A stretch of DNA of 13,969 bases, from assembly GCA_016302985.1 (NCBI GenBank), contig JAEDMN010000068.1, positions 1-13,969 of the forward strand, written 5' to 3'. Below, in pieces: positions 1-7,727 of this stretch. This DNA is from Kiritimatiellia bacterium. Lineage in GTDB: Bacteria > Verrucomicrobiota > Kiritimatiellia > RFP12 > UBA1067. The notes under the pieces were generated by a model. The model saw nothing but the letters and a program-made list of their open reading frames with translations. It was not told the origin of the DNA and did not search any database. The position numbers and the translations under genes were made by a program. Positions within the stretch are counted from its first letter, which is position 1. Every line of letters starts with the position of its first letter.

Positions 1-23
1 GACGCCGACCTTTCCGCTCCGGG

Positions 24-44
24 GCGCACCGGTCCCCGGTGCGC
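24..44. repeat. REP-like hairpin, copy 1
   Basis: A perfect 9-bp stem, GCGCACCGG (24-32) and CCGGTGCGC (36-44), closes a 3-base loop TCC. No T-tract follows, so it is not a typical intrinsic terminator. The same architecture recurs at 11847-11867 and 11899-11919, where stem position 5 is G:C instead of A:T. The downstream flank GCGTGGG here resembles the flank GTGGGG seen when the third copy is read on the opposite strand. I infer a family of dispersed extragenic palindromes. Confidence 0.6.
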
Positions 45-58
45 GCGTGGGCCGCGGC

Positions 59-89
59 TTGACAGGGCGGGGGGTGGACATGCTACACT
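59..89 (+). promoter_or_regulatory. Sigma-70-like promoter of the 118-3549 gene
   Basis: A perfect -35 box TTGACA (59-64) is followed after 19 bases by TACACT (84-89), preceded by TGC, which makes an extended -10 (TGnTACACT). The spacer is 2 bases longer than optimal, which the extended -10 could offset. The predicted start near 96 gives a leader of about 22 bases carrying the AAAGGG Shine-Dalgarno at 103-108. A similar TACACTGG element occurs at 11981-11988. Confidence 0.6.
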
Positions 90-117
90 GGGCGTAGAAA
101 CGAAAGGGTGGTTGCAC

Positions 118-3100
118 ATGGTGCGCTTTGCGTCTTTTGTCCAGGCTGGTTCTCTCGTGGCGTCGCTTTGTCTGCTGGCGTCGGCCGTGTCGGCCGACGT
201 GCTGTTCCACGACGGCTTCGTCGTGGGGGCGGGCGGCTACACGACGGCTTCGGTCAGCGGCTATGCCGGCGACGCGCTGTCCGGAAAGAGTTCGGCGGCG
301 TCGACGGGCTTTTCGGGGAACTGGCAGGGCGCCTCGGCCACGGTGCGGATGTCGACGGCGGGGCTCGAGATGCCGCGGACGAGCGCCCTCCGTCACGGCG
401 GCGGCGCCCTGTGGATGAACTACCAGAACAACGGCTACCGCGCGCTGTCGCACCAGCTCGCGAACATGCCGACCACCGGGACGGTCTACTTCATGACGTT
501 GATGAAGTGCCAGGCCCAGGCGCTGGACGCCTATGGCGACGGGGACATGGCGCTCCTCGGCGTCAAGCCGGAGGGGGCGTTCGTCAGCACGGTCACCAGG
601 CAGAACCTTCATGACGCATATGGACTCTGGTTCGGGTTCATGAAGTCGGGCGGCAGGATCTATCCCGCCGTGAAGGTCAACAACTCCGTCGCGCCGTTTT
701 CGTCCGAAGCGGCCCGGATGGACACGACCTACATCTGCGAAGGCCGGATCGAATACGGCGCGGGCGCGGAGGGCGTCGACCGCGTGTCCTGGAACATCCG
801 CACGGTCGACGAGTGGGACGCCGCGGAGACGAAGGAGGCCTGGGCCGGGTCGCGGGAGCTGTCCTTCGGGAAGCTGAACTACCTCTCCGCGAGCTACGCC
901 CTCGCGACGGGCGGGCGCAGCATCTGGTTCGACGAGGTCCGCGCGGCCACGACCTACGGCGAGTGCGTGGGCAAGCCCGACCTCGTCGTCGCGACCGGCC
1001 TTCCCGACGGCTACCGTGCGGCGTCGGGTACGTTCTCGACGATGGGCCGCGCGGGCGAGACCGTCGCCGCGCCCGAGTTCGTCAACCCGGACGTGACCGA
1101 GCGCACGCTCCGCTGCTGCGGGTACGTGATCGAGAGGAAGGTCGACGGGACCTGGCAGAAGATCCAGTCCGTCGCCACGCGCGCGCATGCCTTCACGGTT
1201 CCCGAAGAGTGGCGGAACACGCCGGACCAGATCCGTCTCACCTGGCAGTGGGATGAGAGCCCGCGGCTCGTGGCGTGCGGTGAAGGCACCGTCCTCCTCT
1301 CCGATCTGTTCAGGAAGGCAGGGTACGTGACGGGAACGGACGGGGTGCCGAGCGCGTCCGGACTGCATCCCTTCACGAAGGCCGTCAACGTCCATTCCGA
1401 CGCGGGCGAGCGGCTCTTCGACGGCATGACGTGGTACATCGGCACGGTCGAGGCCCGGATGCTGGGCTACATGACGAAGGACGGTGGTTCGTATGTGACG
1501 CTGGACGTCCCCACCGACGTGCTGGCCGGCGACGAGCTGTTCCTGTGCGAATACCGCCTGTCGCCCGTGTCCTACTGGGACAATCTGCGCAACCGCATGC
1601 CGACGGCCTGGACGCTCTCCGTCGCCAAGGGGGGCGCGACGGACTGGACGGTCGCGGACGAGAAGAGCGGGGTGGACGTCTCGCGCGTGCCGAACGTCGT
1701 GGAGTTCGGGCAGGACCAGGAGACGGGCGCGCGTTTCGACTATCCGCTCGAGACGCCCGTGCCGTTCACGTCCCTGAAGTTCCAGCCCACGGATTCCGCC
1801 GTCTACCAGAGCAACCTCGCCAGCGGGGCGCAGGCCATCGACTGGAGCCTGCTGGAGATCGCGCTGCTGGTTCGCCGGGCCAATCCGAAGGGCACGCTGC
1901 GCGTGAGCGCGCCGGGGGTCGGGGTCGATGGCTTCAGCGCCGGCGATCGGGCGCTGCTGACGGCGGCGGCCACGCTGACCGCGCCCGCGACGGCGCGGAC
2001 CCCGGACGGCACCTCCGCCTACGGTCTGACCGGCTGGGTGCTGGAGACCTTCGACGAGACGACGTGCCGCTGGACGGAGGCCGCCACCGGTACGGGGACG
2101 TCCTACGCGTGGACGCCGGATCCGGACGTGCGCGCGCGCCTCACCTGGCTCTACGACCGCGACACGCCGGCGTACAGGGTGACGGGCGATTCGGAGCGCA
2201 CGTCGGACGGCGGGCTCGTGGGGACCTTCATCAAGGAGAACGTGACGGTCGAGCCCGCGGCGGACGGCGGCTACTACGCGGCGGGGACCGAAGTCACGGT
2301 GACGGCGACGCCCGACACGACCGATTTCAGCGCGGGGGCGGCCAAGGACAGCCGCAGCTACCAGAGCCGGTTCGTGCGCTGGATCGGCGACACCGACGGG
2401 CTCGACGTCGACCTGACGAGCCCGCGCATCACGTTCGCGGTGGACCGTCCGCGCGCGCTGCACGCGGTGTTCGACCGCAACTGGCTGCTGTGCCCCAACG
2501 GCAACGACCCCATCATCCACAACGCGAACTGGCGCTTCCAGGTGGAGTACGACATGGCCGCGCGAACCATCAAGGTCAAGAAGTGGACGCGCGGCTCCGG
2601 ACGGCTCAACCTCGACACGCCGGTCTATGCGCAGTCGTCGGGCAACCCCTACAGGATCACGGTCATCGACAGCGAGGTGGCGGCGGTCACGGGCGGCTCC
2701 AAGAAGACGCCGATCACGGAGCTGATCCTGCCGAAGACGCTGGTCGAGCTGGGCGCGCAGGGTTTCCGCATGAACCAGATCACGAACCTCGTGATGGACT
2801 GTCCGGACCTCGTCTCCATCGGCGCGGCGGTGCTGGCGCGGAACTACGACCTCGCGAAGGCCGTGGTCGGCATCCCGTCTGTCAAGAGCATCACGGCCTA
2901 CTATCCCTTCTTCAACTGGCCGTGCACGGACACGGACCTCTCGACGTGGAACGTCTCCTCGCTGACGAACATCCCGTACCAGATGCTTTTCCAGCAGGTG
3001 GGGGTCGAACGGGCGCGGGCCCATGCCTGCAAGTCGGGTACGCTGGCGTTCCCGCGCGCGCAGAGCATCGCCGGGGAGGCCTTCGAGAACTTCGCGCAGG

Positions 3101-3549
3101 CGGCGGAGTTCCACTTCGGGACGGCGGACGCGAAGCTGGAGACGATTGCGTCCGGCGCGTTCAGGGGGTGTGCGGCGACGAACTTCGTCATTGGCTGCAC
3201 GCGGACAATCTCGGTCGACGCGTCCGCCTTCAAGGATCACCTCTCGGGCGGTCCCGAGGCGTTCCGCTTCATCGCCGCCGCGCCGGCCGAGAAGGCGGCG
3301 ATGGAGAACTTCCTGGCGTCCAACTCGTCCGGCCACCTGGCGAAGGTGCACGTGTCGCGGATCCGGAGCGAGGACTGGTCGCAGTACGTCACGCCCGTCG
3401 ACGCCATCGACGATGCCGCCGTCAAGACGCAGGCCGAGGCGCTGGGCGCGGTCGGGGCGTTCAAGACGGACGCCGGCGAATGGAAGGCGCTCGTCTTCGC
3501 GGGGAAGATGCCGTTCGACCCGAAGGGCACCTACCTCATCTTCCGCTAG
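118..3549 (+). CDS. Large secreted LamG-like / BspA-type leucine-rich repeat protein
   Basis: A 1143-residue exported protein of unknown specific role, probably surface-located adhesion or glycan binding. I see a signal peptide ending at VSA|D (residue 26). A concanavalin/LamG-like region follows (about 28-275, opening VLFHDGF and closing SIWFDEV), then beta-rich segments (about 330-680). An InlB-B-repeat-like module lies at about 709-787 (VTVEP...GTEVTVTATPD...HAVFD). A leucine-rich BspA-like region runs from about 845 to 1085; it includes PITELILPKTLVELG and a DUF285-like motif DLSTWNVSSLTN near 940-951. It ends YLIFR, with no PEP-CTERM or LPXTG anchor. I chose ATG 118 over the in-frame TTG at 112 because AAAGGG (103-108) sits 9 bases upstream of the ATG but only 3 from the TTG. 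Domain names rest on motif recognition only; no enzymatic residues were identified. Confidence 0.8.
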   Translation: MVRFASFVQAGSLVASLCLLASAVSADVLFHDGFVVGAGGYTTASVSGYAGDALSGKSSAASTGFSGNWQGASATVRMSTAGLEMPRTSALRHGGGALWMNYQNNGYRALSHQLANMPTTGTVYFMTLMKCQAQALDAYGDGDMALLGVKPEGAFVSTVTRQNLHDAYGLWFGFMKSGGRIYPAVKVNNSVAPFSSEAARMDTTYICEGRIEYGAGAEGVDRVSWNIRTVDEWDAAETKEAWAGSRELSFGKLNYLSASYALATGGRSIWFDEVRAATTYGECVGKPDLVVATGLPDGYRAASGTFSTMGRAGETVAAPEFVNPDVTERTLRCCGYVIERKVDGTWQKIQSVATRAHAFTVPEEWRNTPDQIRLTWQWDESPRLVACGEGTVLLSDLFRKAGYVTGTDGVPSASGLHPFTKAVNVHSDAGERLFDGMTWYIGTVEARMLGYMTKDGGSYVTLDVPTDVLAGDELFLCEYRLSPVSYWDNLRNRMPTAWTLSVAKGGATDWTVADEKSGVDVSRVPNVVEFGQDQETGARFDYPLETPVPFTSLKFQPTDSAVYQSNLASGAQAIDWSLLEIALLVRRANPKGTLRVSAPGVGVDGFSAGDRALLTAAATLTAPATARTPDGTSAYGLTGWVLETFDETTCRWTEAATGTGTSYAWTPDPDVRARLTWLYDRDTPAYRVTGDSERTSDGGLVGTFIKENVTVEPAADGGYYAAGTEVTVTATPDTTDFSAGAAKDSRSYQSRFVRWIGDTDGLDVDLTSPRITFAVDRPRALHAVFDRNWLLCPNGNDPIIHNANWRFQVEYDMAARTIKVKKWTRGSGRLNLDTPVYAQSSGNPYRITVIDSEVAAVTGGSKKTPITELILPKTLVELGAQGFRMNQITNLVMDCPDLVSIGAAVLARNYDLAKAVVGIPSVKSITAYYPFFNWPCTDTDLSTWNVSSLTNIPYQMLFQQVGVERARAHACKSGTLAFPRAQSIAGEAFENFAQAAEFHFGTADAKLETIASGAFRGCAATNFVIGCTRTISVDASAFKDHLSGGPEAFRFIAAAPAEKAAMENFLASNSSGHLAKVHVSRIRSEDWSQYVTPVDAIDDAAVKTQAEALGAVGAFKTDAGEWKALVFAGKMPFDPKGTYLIFR

Positions 3550-3582
3550 GCGGATTCCGCGGCGCGGCGGGAAACGGTTCTG

Positions 3583-3591
3583 TGGTATAAT
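3583..3591 (+). promoter_or_regulatory. Extended -10 promoter abutting the 3599 start
   Basis: TGGTATAAT is a perfect extended -10 (TGn plus TATAAT at 3586-3591). No -35-like hexamer lies 16-19 bases upstream, as is usual for extended -10 promoters. Standard geometry puts transcription start at about 3598, one base before the ATG at 3599, so the message would be essentially leaderless. There is no Shine-Dalgarno upstream of that ATG. Confidence 0.65.
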
Positions 3592-3598
3592 GCCGGGC

Positions 3599-5989
3599 AT
3601 GAAGATCCGGATCCTGATTCTCTCCGCGCTGTCCGCCTGCACCCTGTTCGCGGCCGCCCCGGCTGGCGTGAACTTCGCCGACCGGGCCGAGAAGGCCCTG
3701 AAGGGGACGGTGCGGAAGGCCGAGACGCGCGACCGCCGGCTGGGCGTGATCGAGCTGTTCTACGCCGCCTACTACTTTTGCGAGAGCGGCCGCCACCTCG
3801 ACAAGCTCGACGTGCTCTTCGACGTCGCGTCGGAGATGCAGGACCGCCTCCCGGAGAGCCGGAGCTACGGCAACTTCCGCTGGTACTGGCGCGACGGCTA
3901 CGTGATGGACCACAACGCGAGCGACTTCTGCATGCAGACGGGTTCGCTGATGGCGCGCGACCACCGGGGGAAGATGACGGACGCCCAGCGCGCCAAGTTC
4001 GACAGGCTCGTCGAGCTCGCCATCGAGGGCTGCCTGAAGCACAACGTGCGCCGCTCCTACACGAACATCGCGATCATGAACGCGGTGAACCTCGTCCTGC
4101 TCGGCGAGGCGACGGGGCGGAGGGAGGTCTTCGCGGAGGGCGTGAAGCGGCTGGACGCGTTCACGCTCAACACCGCGCTGTTCGGCGTCTGCGAATATTC
4201 GAGCCCCACCTACACGGCGGTGGACGTGCTGAACCTGCACCGCCTGCATGCGCATGTGCGCGACGCGCAGGTGAAGGCGTCGTGCGAGAAGCTCTTGCGG
4301 CTGTTCTGGACCGACCTGTGCGCCAGCGCTTTCCCGGGGGCCGGGCGCCTGGGAGGTCCTCACAGCCGCGACTACGACTACCTCTACGGCATGGGCGGCG
4401 TCGCCCCGCTGCTGCGCGCGGCGGGCGTGGCCCCGCCGCTGCCGGTTCCGCCCGCGAAGAAGGGCCGGAAGGCGCCCGCCGAGGAGCCGCCGCTCGAGTT
4501 CGCGCTCGACGACTGGCGTCCGGACGCGGCGACGAAGGCCCTCGCGACGCGCGCGGGACGGCTGCTCGAGAGCCGCTGGGGCGAGGAGCCGGAGCGGACG
4601 CGCACGTACTGGGCCGGGCGCCACGTCGCGCTCGGCGTCGCGGGCGCGAACTACTGGAACATGGACATCCCGCTGCAGGTCGACCTTGCGGCGGAAGGCC
4701 GTTCCGTGCGCGGCTACTTCATCCCCGACGAGCGCCGCGACCCCTACGGCATGAAGAAGATTCCCGAGGGGACGGGCCCGCACCAGAAGACCCTGCACCT
4801 CAAGCCGTTCTGGACCGGCGCGCAGCGCGGCCGCGACGCGCTGGGGCTGGTCGTCTACCGTCCCGGCGACGTGACGCCCGGCACGCCGACGCTCGAGTCG
4901 CATTTCGTGTTCCCGTCCGACGTGGACGAGATCTACGTGGGCGGGGAGAAGGTCGCGGCCGAACGCGGCCGGCCGTTCGCGCGCCCGTTCGCGGCGGACG
5001 CGCCCGTGTTCGCGCGGCGCGGGAAGGGCGCGTTCGGCATCCGCGCCGTCTGGGGACGGGACCTCGCGGGGCGCGGGGCGAAGACGGCGCTCGTGTGGGA
5101 CGACGCCGCGGGCGTGGACGCCTGCCGCCTCACCGTCGCGCACCACGACTTCTGGGGACGTCCGCTCGATCCGGCGAAGCTGCCCGGCGCGGCCTTCTGG
5201 GTGCGCGTCTGCGACGACGCGGGCGACGCGGCGAAGTTCGCGGCGTTCCGCGCGGCCTTCACGTCGGCGAAGGCGCAGGTGGACGCCACGGACGGACGAC
5301 TGGAGATGTCCGTCGCCGGCGAGGCGGGTCCGCTGGTCCTGGTCGCGGCCGCGCCCTTCGCGGCGCCGGAGCGGCTGGAGCCGAAGCCGCGGCCCGTGGT
5401 GCTCGCGGTGGATGGCCGCGACCTCGGGACGGAGATCCTGGGCGACGTGCCGGGCGTGGCCGAGTACCGGGCGGAGATGGCGCGCGCGCGCAAGGCGATG
5501 GCCGAGAACCGGATCCTCGTCTCCGACCGCCTCTCCGCGACCTGGGAGGCCGAGAAGGGCGCGGTCGTGCCGAACATGGTCGTCGCGAAGGACGCCGGCG
5601 CCTTCGGCGGCGAATTCGTCTGGGCCCCGTGCAAGCCGGGCGAACGGGGCGGCGGCAACGGGACCGCGTCCTGGCAGGTGCAGGTCGAAACGGCGGGCAC
5701 GTACCATCTCTGGGGCCGCGTCTCGACGGGCACGCCGGAGGACGACTCGTTCCACGTGTCCGCGAACGCGGGGACGTACTCGGCCGAAGGGTGGAAGGGC
5801 CCGCAGGTCTTCCCGCGGACGGACTGGCATCTCGGGCTGACGCGCGGGCAGTGGACGTGGACGCCGTTTCCCGAGCCGGTCGTCCTGCCCAAGGGGCCGG
5901 TCGTGCTGACGCTGCACGTGCGCGAGGACGGCGCGAAGATCGACCGCCTGTGCCTCTCGCCCGACGCCGACTTCGAGCCCGCGGACTGA
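3599..5989 (+). CDS. Secreted alpha/alpha-toroid, polysaccharide-lyase-like protein with C-terminal carbohydrate-binding-like domain
   Basis: A 796-residue exported protein, probably a polysaccharide lyase or related glycan-active enzyme; the family is not certain. The N-terminus is a hydrophobic signal. It contains LSAC (residues 11-14), a possible but very near lipobox, and AAA at 18-20 for ordinary cleavage. Residues about 30-280 look like an alpha/alpha toroid, with conserved-looking stretches WYWRDGYVMDHNASD (95-109), YTNIAIMNAVN (154-164), CEYSSPTY (198-205) and GPHSRDYDYLYG (253-264). H255, Y259 and N156 are candidate active-site residues by analogy with heparinase-type lyases (inference). 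A Pro/Lys linker near 282-297 (KKGRKAP) leads to beta-rich domains; about 645-790 (TWEAEKG...GTYHLWGRV) resembles CBM6/CBM35-type binding modules. ATG 3599 is preferred; an in-frame ATG at 3590 lies inside the -10 box and would not be transcribed from that promoter. Confidence 0.7.
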   Translation: MKIRILILSALSACTLFAAAPAGVNFADRAEKALKGTVRKAETRDRRLGVIELFYAAYYFCESGRHLDKLDVLFDVASEMQDRLPESRSYGNFRWYWRDGYVMDHNASDFCMQTGSLMARDHRGKMTDAQRAKFDRLVELAIEGCLKHNVRRSYTNIAIMNAVNLVLLGEATGRREVFAEGVKRLDAFTLNTALFGVCEYSSPTYTAVDVLNLHRLHAHVRDAQVKASCEKLLRLFWTDLCASAFPGAGRLGGPHSRDYDYLYGMGGVAPLLRAAGVAPPLPVPPAKKGRKAPAEEPPLEFALDDWRPDAATKALATRAGRLLESRWGEEPERTRTYWAGRHVALGVAGANYWNMDIPLQVDLAAEGRSVRGYFIPDERRDPYGMKKIPEGTGPHQKTLHLKPFWTGAQRGRDALGLVVYRPGDVTPGTPTLESHFVFPSDVDEIYVGGEKVAAERGRPFARPFAADAPVFARRGKGAFGIRAVWGRDLAGRGAKTALVWDDAAGVDACRLTVAHHDFWGRPLDPAKLPGAAFWVRVCDDAGDAAKFAAFRAAFTSAKAQVDATDGRLEMSVAGEAGPLVLVAAAPFAAPERLEPKPRPVVLAVDGRDLGTEILGDVPGVAEYRAEMARARKAMAENRILVSDRLSATWEAEKGAVVPNMVVAKDAGAFGGEFVWAPCKPGERGGGNGTASWQVQVETAGTYHLWGRVSTGTPEDDSFHVSANAGTYSAEGWKGPQVFPRTDWHLGLTRGQWTWTPFPEPVVLPKGPVVLTLHVREDGAKIDRLCLSPDADFEPAD

Positions 5990-5992
5990 GGC

Positions 5993-6070
5993 CGACGGAG
6001 GCCGTTCCCACCGGTTCCTGACCGCGCGCCCATCCTTTCCTGATGGGCCTGTGCAAGGCAAACTCCGTCG
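5993..6070 (+). terminator. Possible structured 3' end after the lyase-like gene
   Basis: A 7-bp stem, GCCCATC (6028-6034) and GATGGGC (6042-6048), encloses a 7-base loop about 40 bases after the stop codon. It is nested in a longer-range 8-bp pairing, CGACGGAG (5993-6000) with CTCCGTCG (6063-6070). There is no T-tract, so intrinsic termination is doubtful; it could stabilise the 3' end or act with Rho. Confidence 0.35.
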
Positions 6071-6079
6071 TTCCGAAGG

Positions 6080-6108
6080 TTGCATGAGTGTTCAGGGTTT
6101 GGTAAACT
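6080..6108 (+). promoter_or_regulatory. Promoter of the porin gene
   Basis: TTGCAT (6080-6085), a 17-base spacer, then TAAACT (6103-6108) preceded by TGG, making an extended -10. It lies in the most AT-rich patch of the window. Predicted start is near 6115, giving a leader of about 27 bases with a weak purine-rich AGAAGA (6125-6130) before the ATG at 6142. The arrangement fits a strongly expressed outer-membrane protein. Confidence 0.65.
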
Positions 6109-6141
6109 TTCCAAATCTTTGTCTAGAAGAATAAACCGTTT

Positions 6142-7635
6142 ATGAAAAAGACACTCATCACCATGGGCTTCTGCGCCGGCCTGGTCGCCGCCGCCGAGGC
6201 CGCGCCCACGGACGCCGTCACGCAGGCCGACCTGCAGGCGCTGAAGGCGCTCATCCAGCAGCAGAACGCGAAGATCGAGGCCCAGGCGAAGCGCATCGCC
6301 GAGCTCGAGGGCAAGGCGGCGCAGGTCGCCGCGGCCCCGGCCGCGGCGCCGGTCGCCCTCAAGCCGGGCGAAGGCACGACGACGAACGAGACGGGCTCCA
6401 TCTGGTCGACGCCGAGCGGCGCCAAGTTCTACCTCGCGGACGCCGCGGCGGGCATCTTCGCGCCGCTGACCGAATCCGGCCTGCTCTTCGAGCCGTACGG
6501 CTACCTCGTGCTCGAGGGCGTTCACAACACCGACGGCACCGACTGGCCGATGTACACCGACTGGGTGCGTCCGCGCAGCAACCGCAACGTGAAGAGCCAC
6601 AATGGCGACCACACGACGACGCTGTCGGTCAATGACTCGATCCTCGGCTTCAAGTTCTACACGCCCGAGTCCCAGAACGGCTGGAAGACCGGCGGCAAGT
6701 TCGAGTTCGACCTCGCCGGCGACGACGCCAACCACACGGACTTCCACGTGCGTCACCTGTACTGGGAGCTGAAGAACGAGGAGAAGGGCTGGAACTTCCT
6801 GTTCGGCCAGACCTGGCACCTCTGGAAGATGGTCACTCCGCAGGAAATCGACGGCGCCTGGATGGAGCAGACGGGCTATCCGTACCGCCGCAGCCCGCAG
6901 GTCCGCGTGACGAAGAAGTGGGATTTCGACAACGACAGCTCGCTTGAAATCCGCGCCGGCCTCGTGAAGAACGGTCCGGGCATGGGCGGCGACCGCGACG
7001 GCGACGGCACCCAGGACAACGAGCAGAGCGCCTGGTGCCTGCTCGAGGGCGCGGTCGTCTACGACCACAAGGTGCCGTGGGACGACGACCCCGACAAGCG
7101 CTGGCTCCTCGGCATCGCCGGCCAGTACGGCCGCGACCGCAGCCGCCGCGCCGTCATGGACGCGGATGGCAACATCCACGCGGGCATGGGCCGCAACGAC
7201 GAGTACGACAGCGACATGGTCATGATCGCGGGCTCGATTCCGTTCGGTTCGTTCAAGCTCACGGGCCAGATCTTCGCGGGCGAGAACCTCGGCGGCGTCC
7301 AGGCCGGCATCGGCCAGAAGGTCGGCTTCCGGGATCCGACGCGCAAGGGCCGCGAGGTCTCCACGGTCGGCGGTTTCGCCGATCTGCGCTACGACCTGAA
7401 CGACACCTGGGCGTTCGCGATCGGCTACGGCTTCGACGATCCGACGGACAGCGAGGCGAAGTACGACGGCGGCCGCCTCTACAACGACCGCGCGTACGTC
7501 GACGCGTTCTACCAGTTCAACGCCAACCTCCACTTCGGTCTCGAGTACGCCTACCTGACGACGAAGTACGACGAGGCGTTCGGCTCCGACGCCGACGACC
7601 ACCGCATCCAGTTCTCGGTCTGGTACGACTTCTAA
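6142..7635 (+). CDS. Outer-membrane porin, DcaP-like, with N-terminal coiled coil
   Basis: A 497-residue beta-barrel protein that should form a trimeric diffusion channel in the outer membrane. I see a signal peptide (MKKTLITMGF..., likely cut near AEA|A at about 21). A short coiled coil follows at about 28-60 (LQALKALIQQQNAKIEAQ, AELEGK), then an Ala/Pro linker, as in DcaP-type porins whose helix trimerises. From about residue 90 there are alternating amphipathic strands with aromatic girdle residues, including FGQTWHLW, which resembles the DcaP FGQTWS stretch. The C-terminus FSVWYDF has the terminal Phe recognised by the BAM machinery. Extracellular loops are rich in acidic residues (for example DRDGDGTQDNE and DDDPD), possibly calcium-binding. 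It is a separate transcription unit with its own promoter and a downstream terminator. The barrel and porin role are strong; the DcaP family name is moderate and the solute is unknown. Confidence 0.8.
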   Translation: MKKTLITMGFCAGLVAAAEAAPTDAVTQADLQALKALIQQQNAKIEAQAKRIAELEGKAAQVAAAPAAAPVALKPGEGTTTNETGSIWSTPSGAKFYLADAAAGIFAPLTESGLLFEPYGYLVLEGVHNTDGTDWPMYTDWVRPRSNRNVKSHNGDHTTTLSVNDSILGFKFYTPESQNGWKTGGKFEFDLAGDDANHTDFHVRHLYWELKNEEKGWNFLFGQTWHLWKMVTPQEIDGAWMEQTGYPYRRSPQVRVTKKWDFDNDSSLEIRAGLVKNGPGMGGDRDGDGTQDNEQSAWCLLEGAVVYDHKVPWDDDPDKRWLLGIAGQYGRDRSRRAVMDADGNIHAGMGRNDEYDSDMVMIAGSIPFGSFKLTGQIFAGENLGGVQAGIGQKVGFRDPTRKGREVSTVGGFADLRYDLNDTWAFAIGYGFDDPTDSEAKYDGGRLYNDRAYVDAFYQFNANLHFGLEYAYLTTKYDEAFGSDADDHRIQFSVWYDF

Positions 7636-7665
7636 GTCGTGGACTGACCGCGGAACGCGCCAACG

Positions 7666-7704
7666 GGTTGACGGGCCGCCGTCAGGAGGTCCGTCAACCT
7701 TTTT
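7666..7704 (+). terminator. Intrinsic terminator (possible attenuator) after the porin
   Basis: A perfect 9-bp stem, GGTTGACGG (7666-7674) and CCGTCAACC (7691-7699), is followed directly by TTTTT (7700-7704), 30 bases after the porin stop. The 16-base loop contains a second CCGTCA (7679-7684) able to pair with TGACGG (7669-7674), so two mutually exclusive stems are possible. The loop also holds AGGAGGT (7684-7690), an ideal Shine-Dalgarno with no start codon at a usable distance. The T-tract ends 23 bases before the symporter ATG and no independent promoter is evident, so symporter expression may depend on read-through. Confidence 0.75.
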
Positions 7705-7727
7705 GATTTTCCAAGGGAGTTGTGGGA

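Noticed and set aside
24..44. Intrinsic terminator of an upstream gene
   Set aside because: No T-tract follows the hairpin and the same hairpin occurs in non-terminal positions elsewhere.
3536..6085. 849-codon minus-strand open frame opposite the lyase-like gene
   Set aside because: Arg/Val/Ala-rich shadow of the + strand gene with no recognisable domain; the + strand frame has a signal peptide, promoter and motifs.
6142..7635. Classical Bacteroidetes PUL centred on a SusC-like porin
   Set aside because: The porin is about 500 residues with no plug or TonB box, and no SusD-like lipoprotein is present.
7684..7690. AGGAGGT as the ribosome binding site of a small unlisted gene
   Set aside because: No ATG, GTG or TTG lies 5-10 bases downstream; the nearest TTG (7703) is 12 bases away and opens only the rejected shadow frame.
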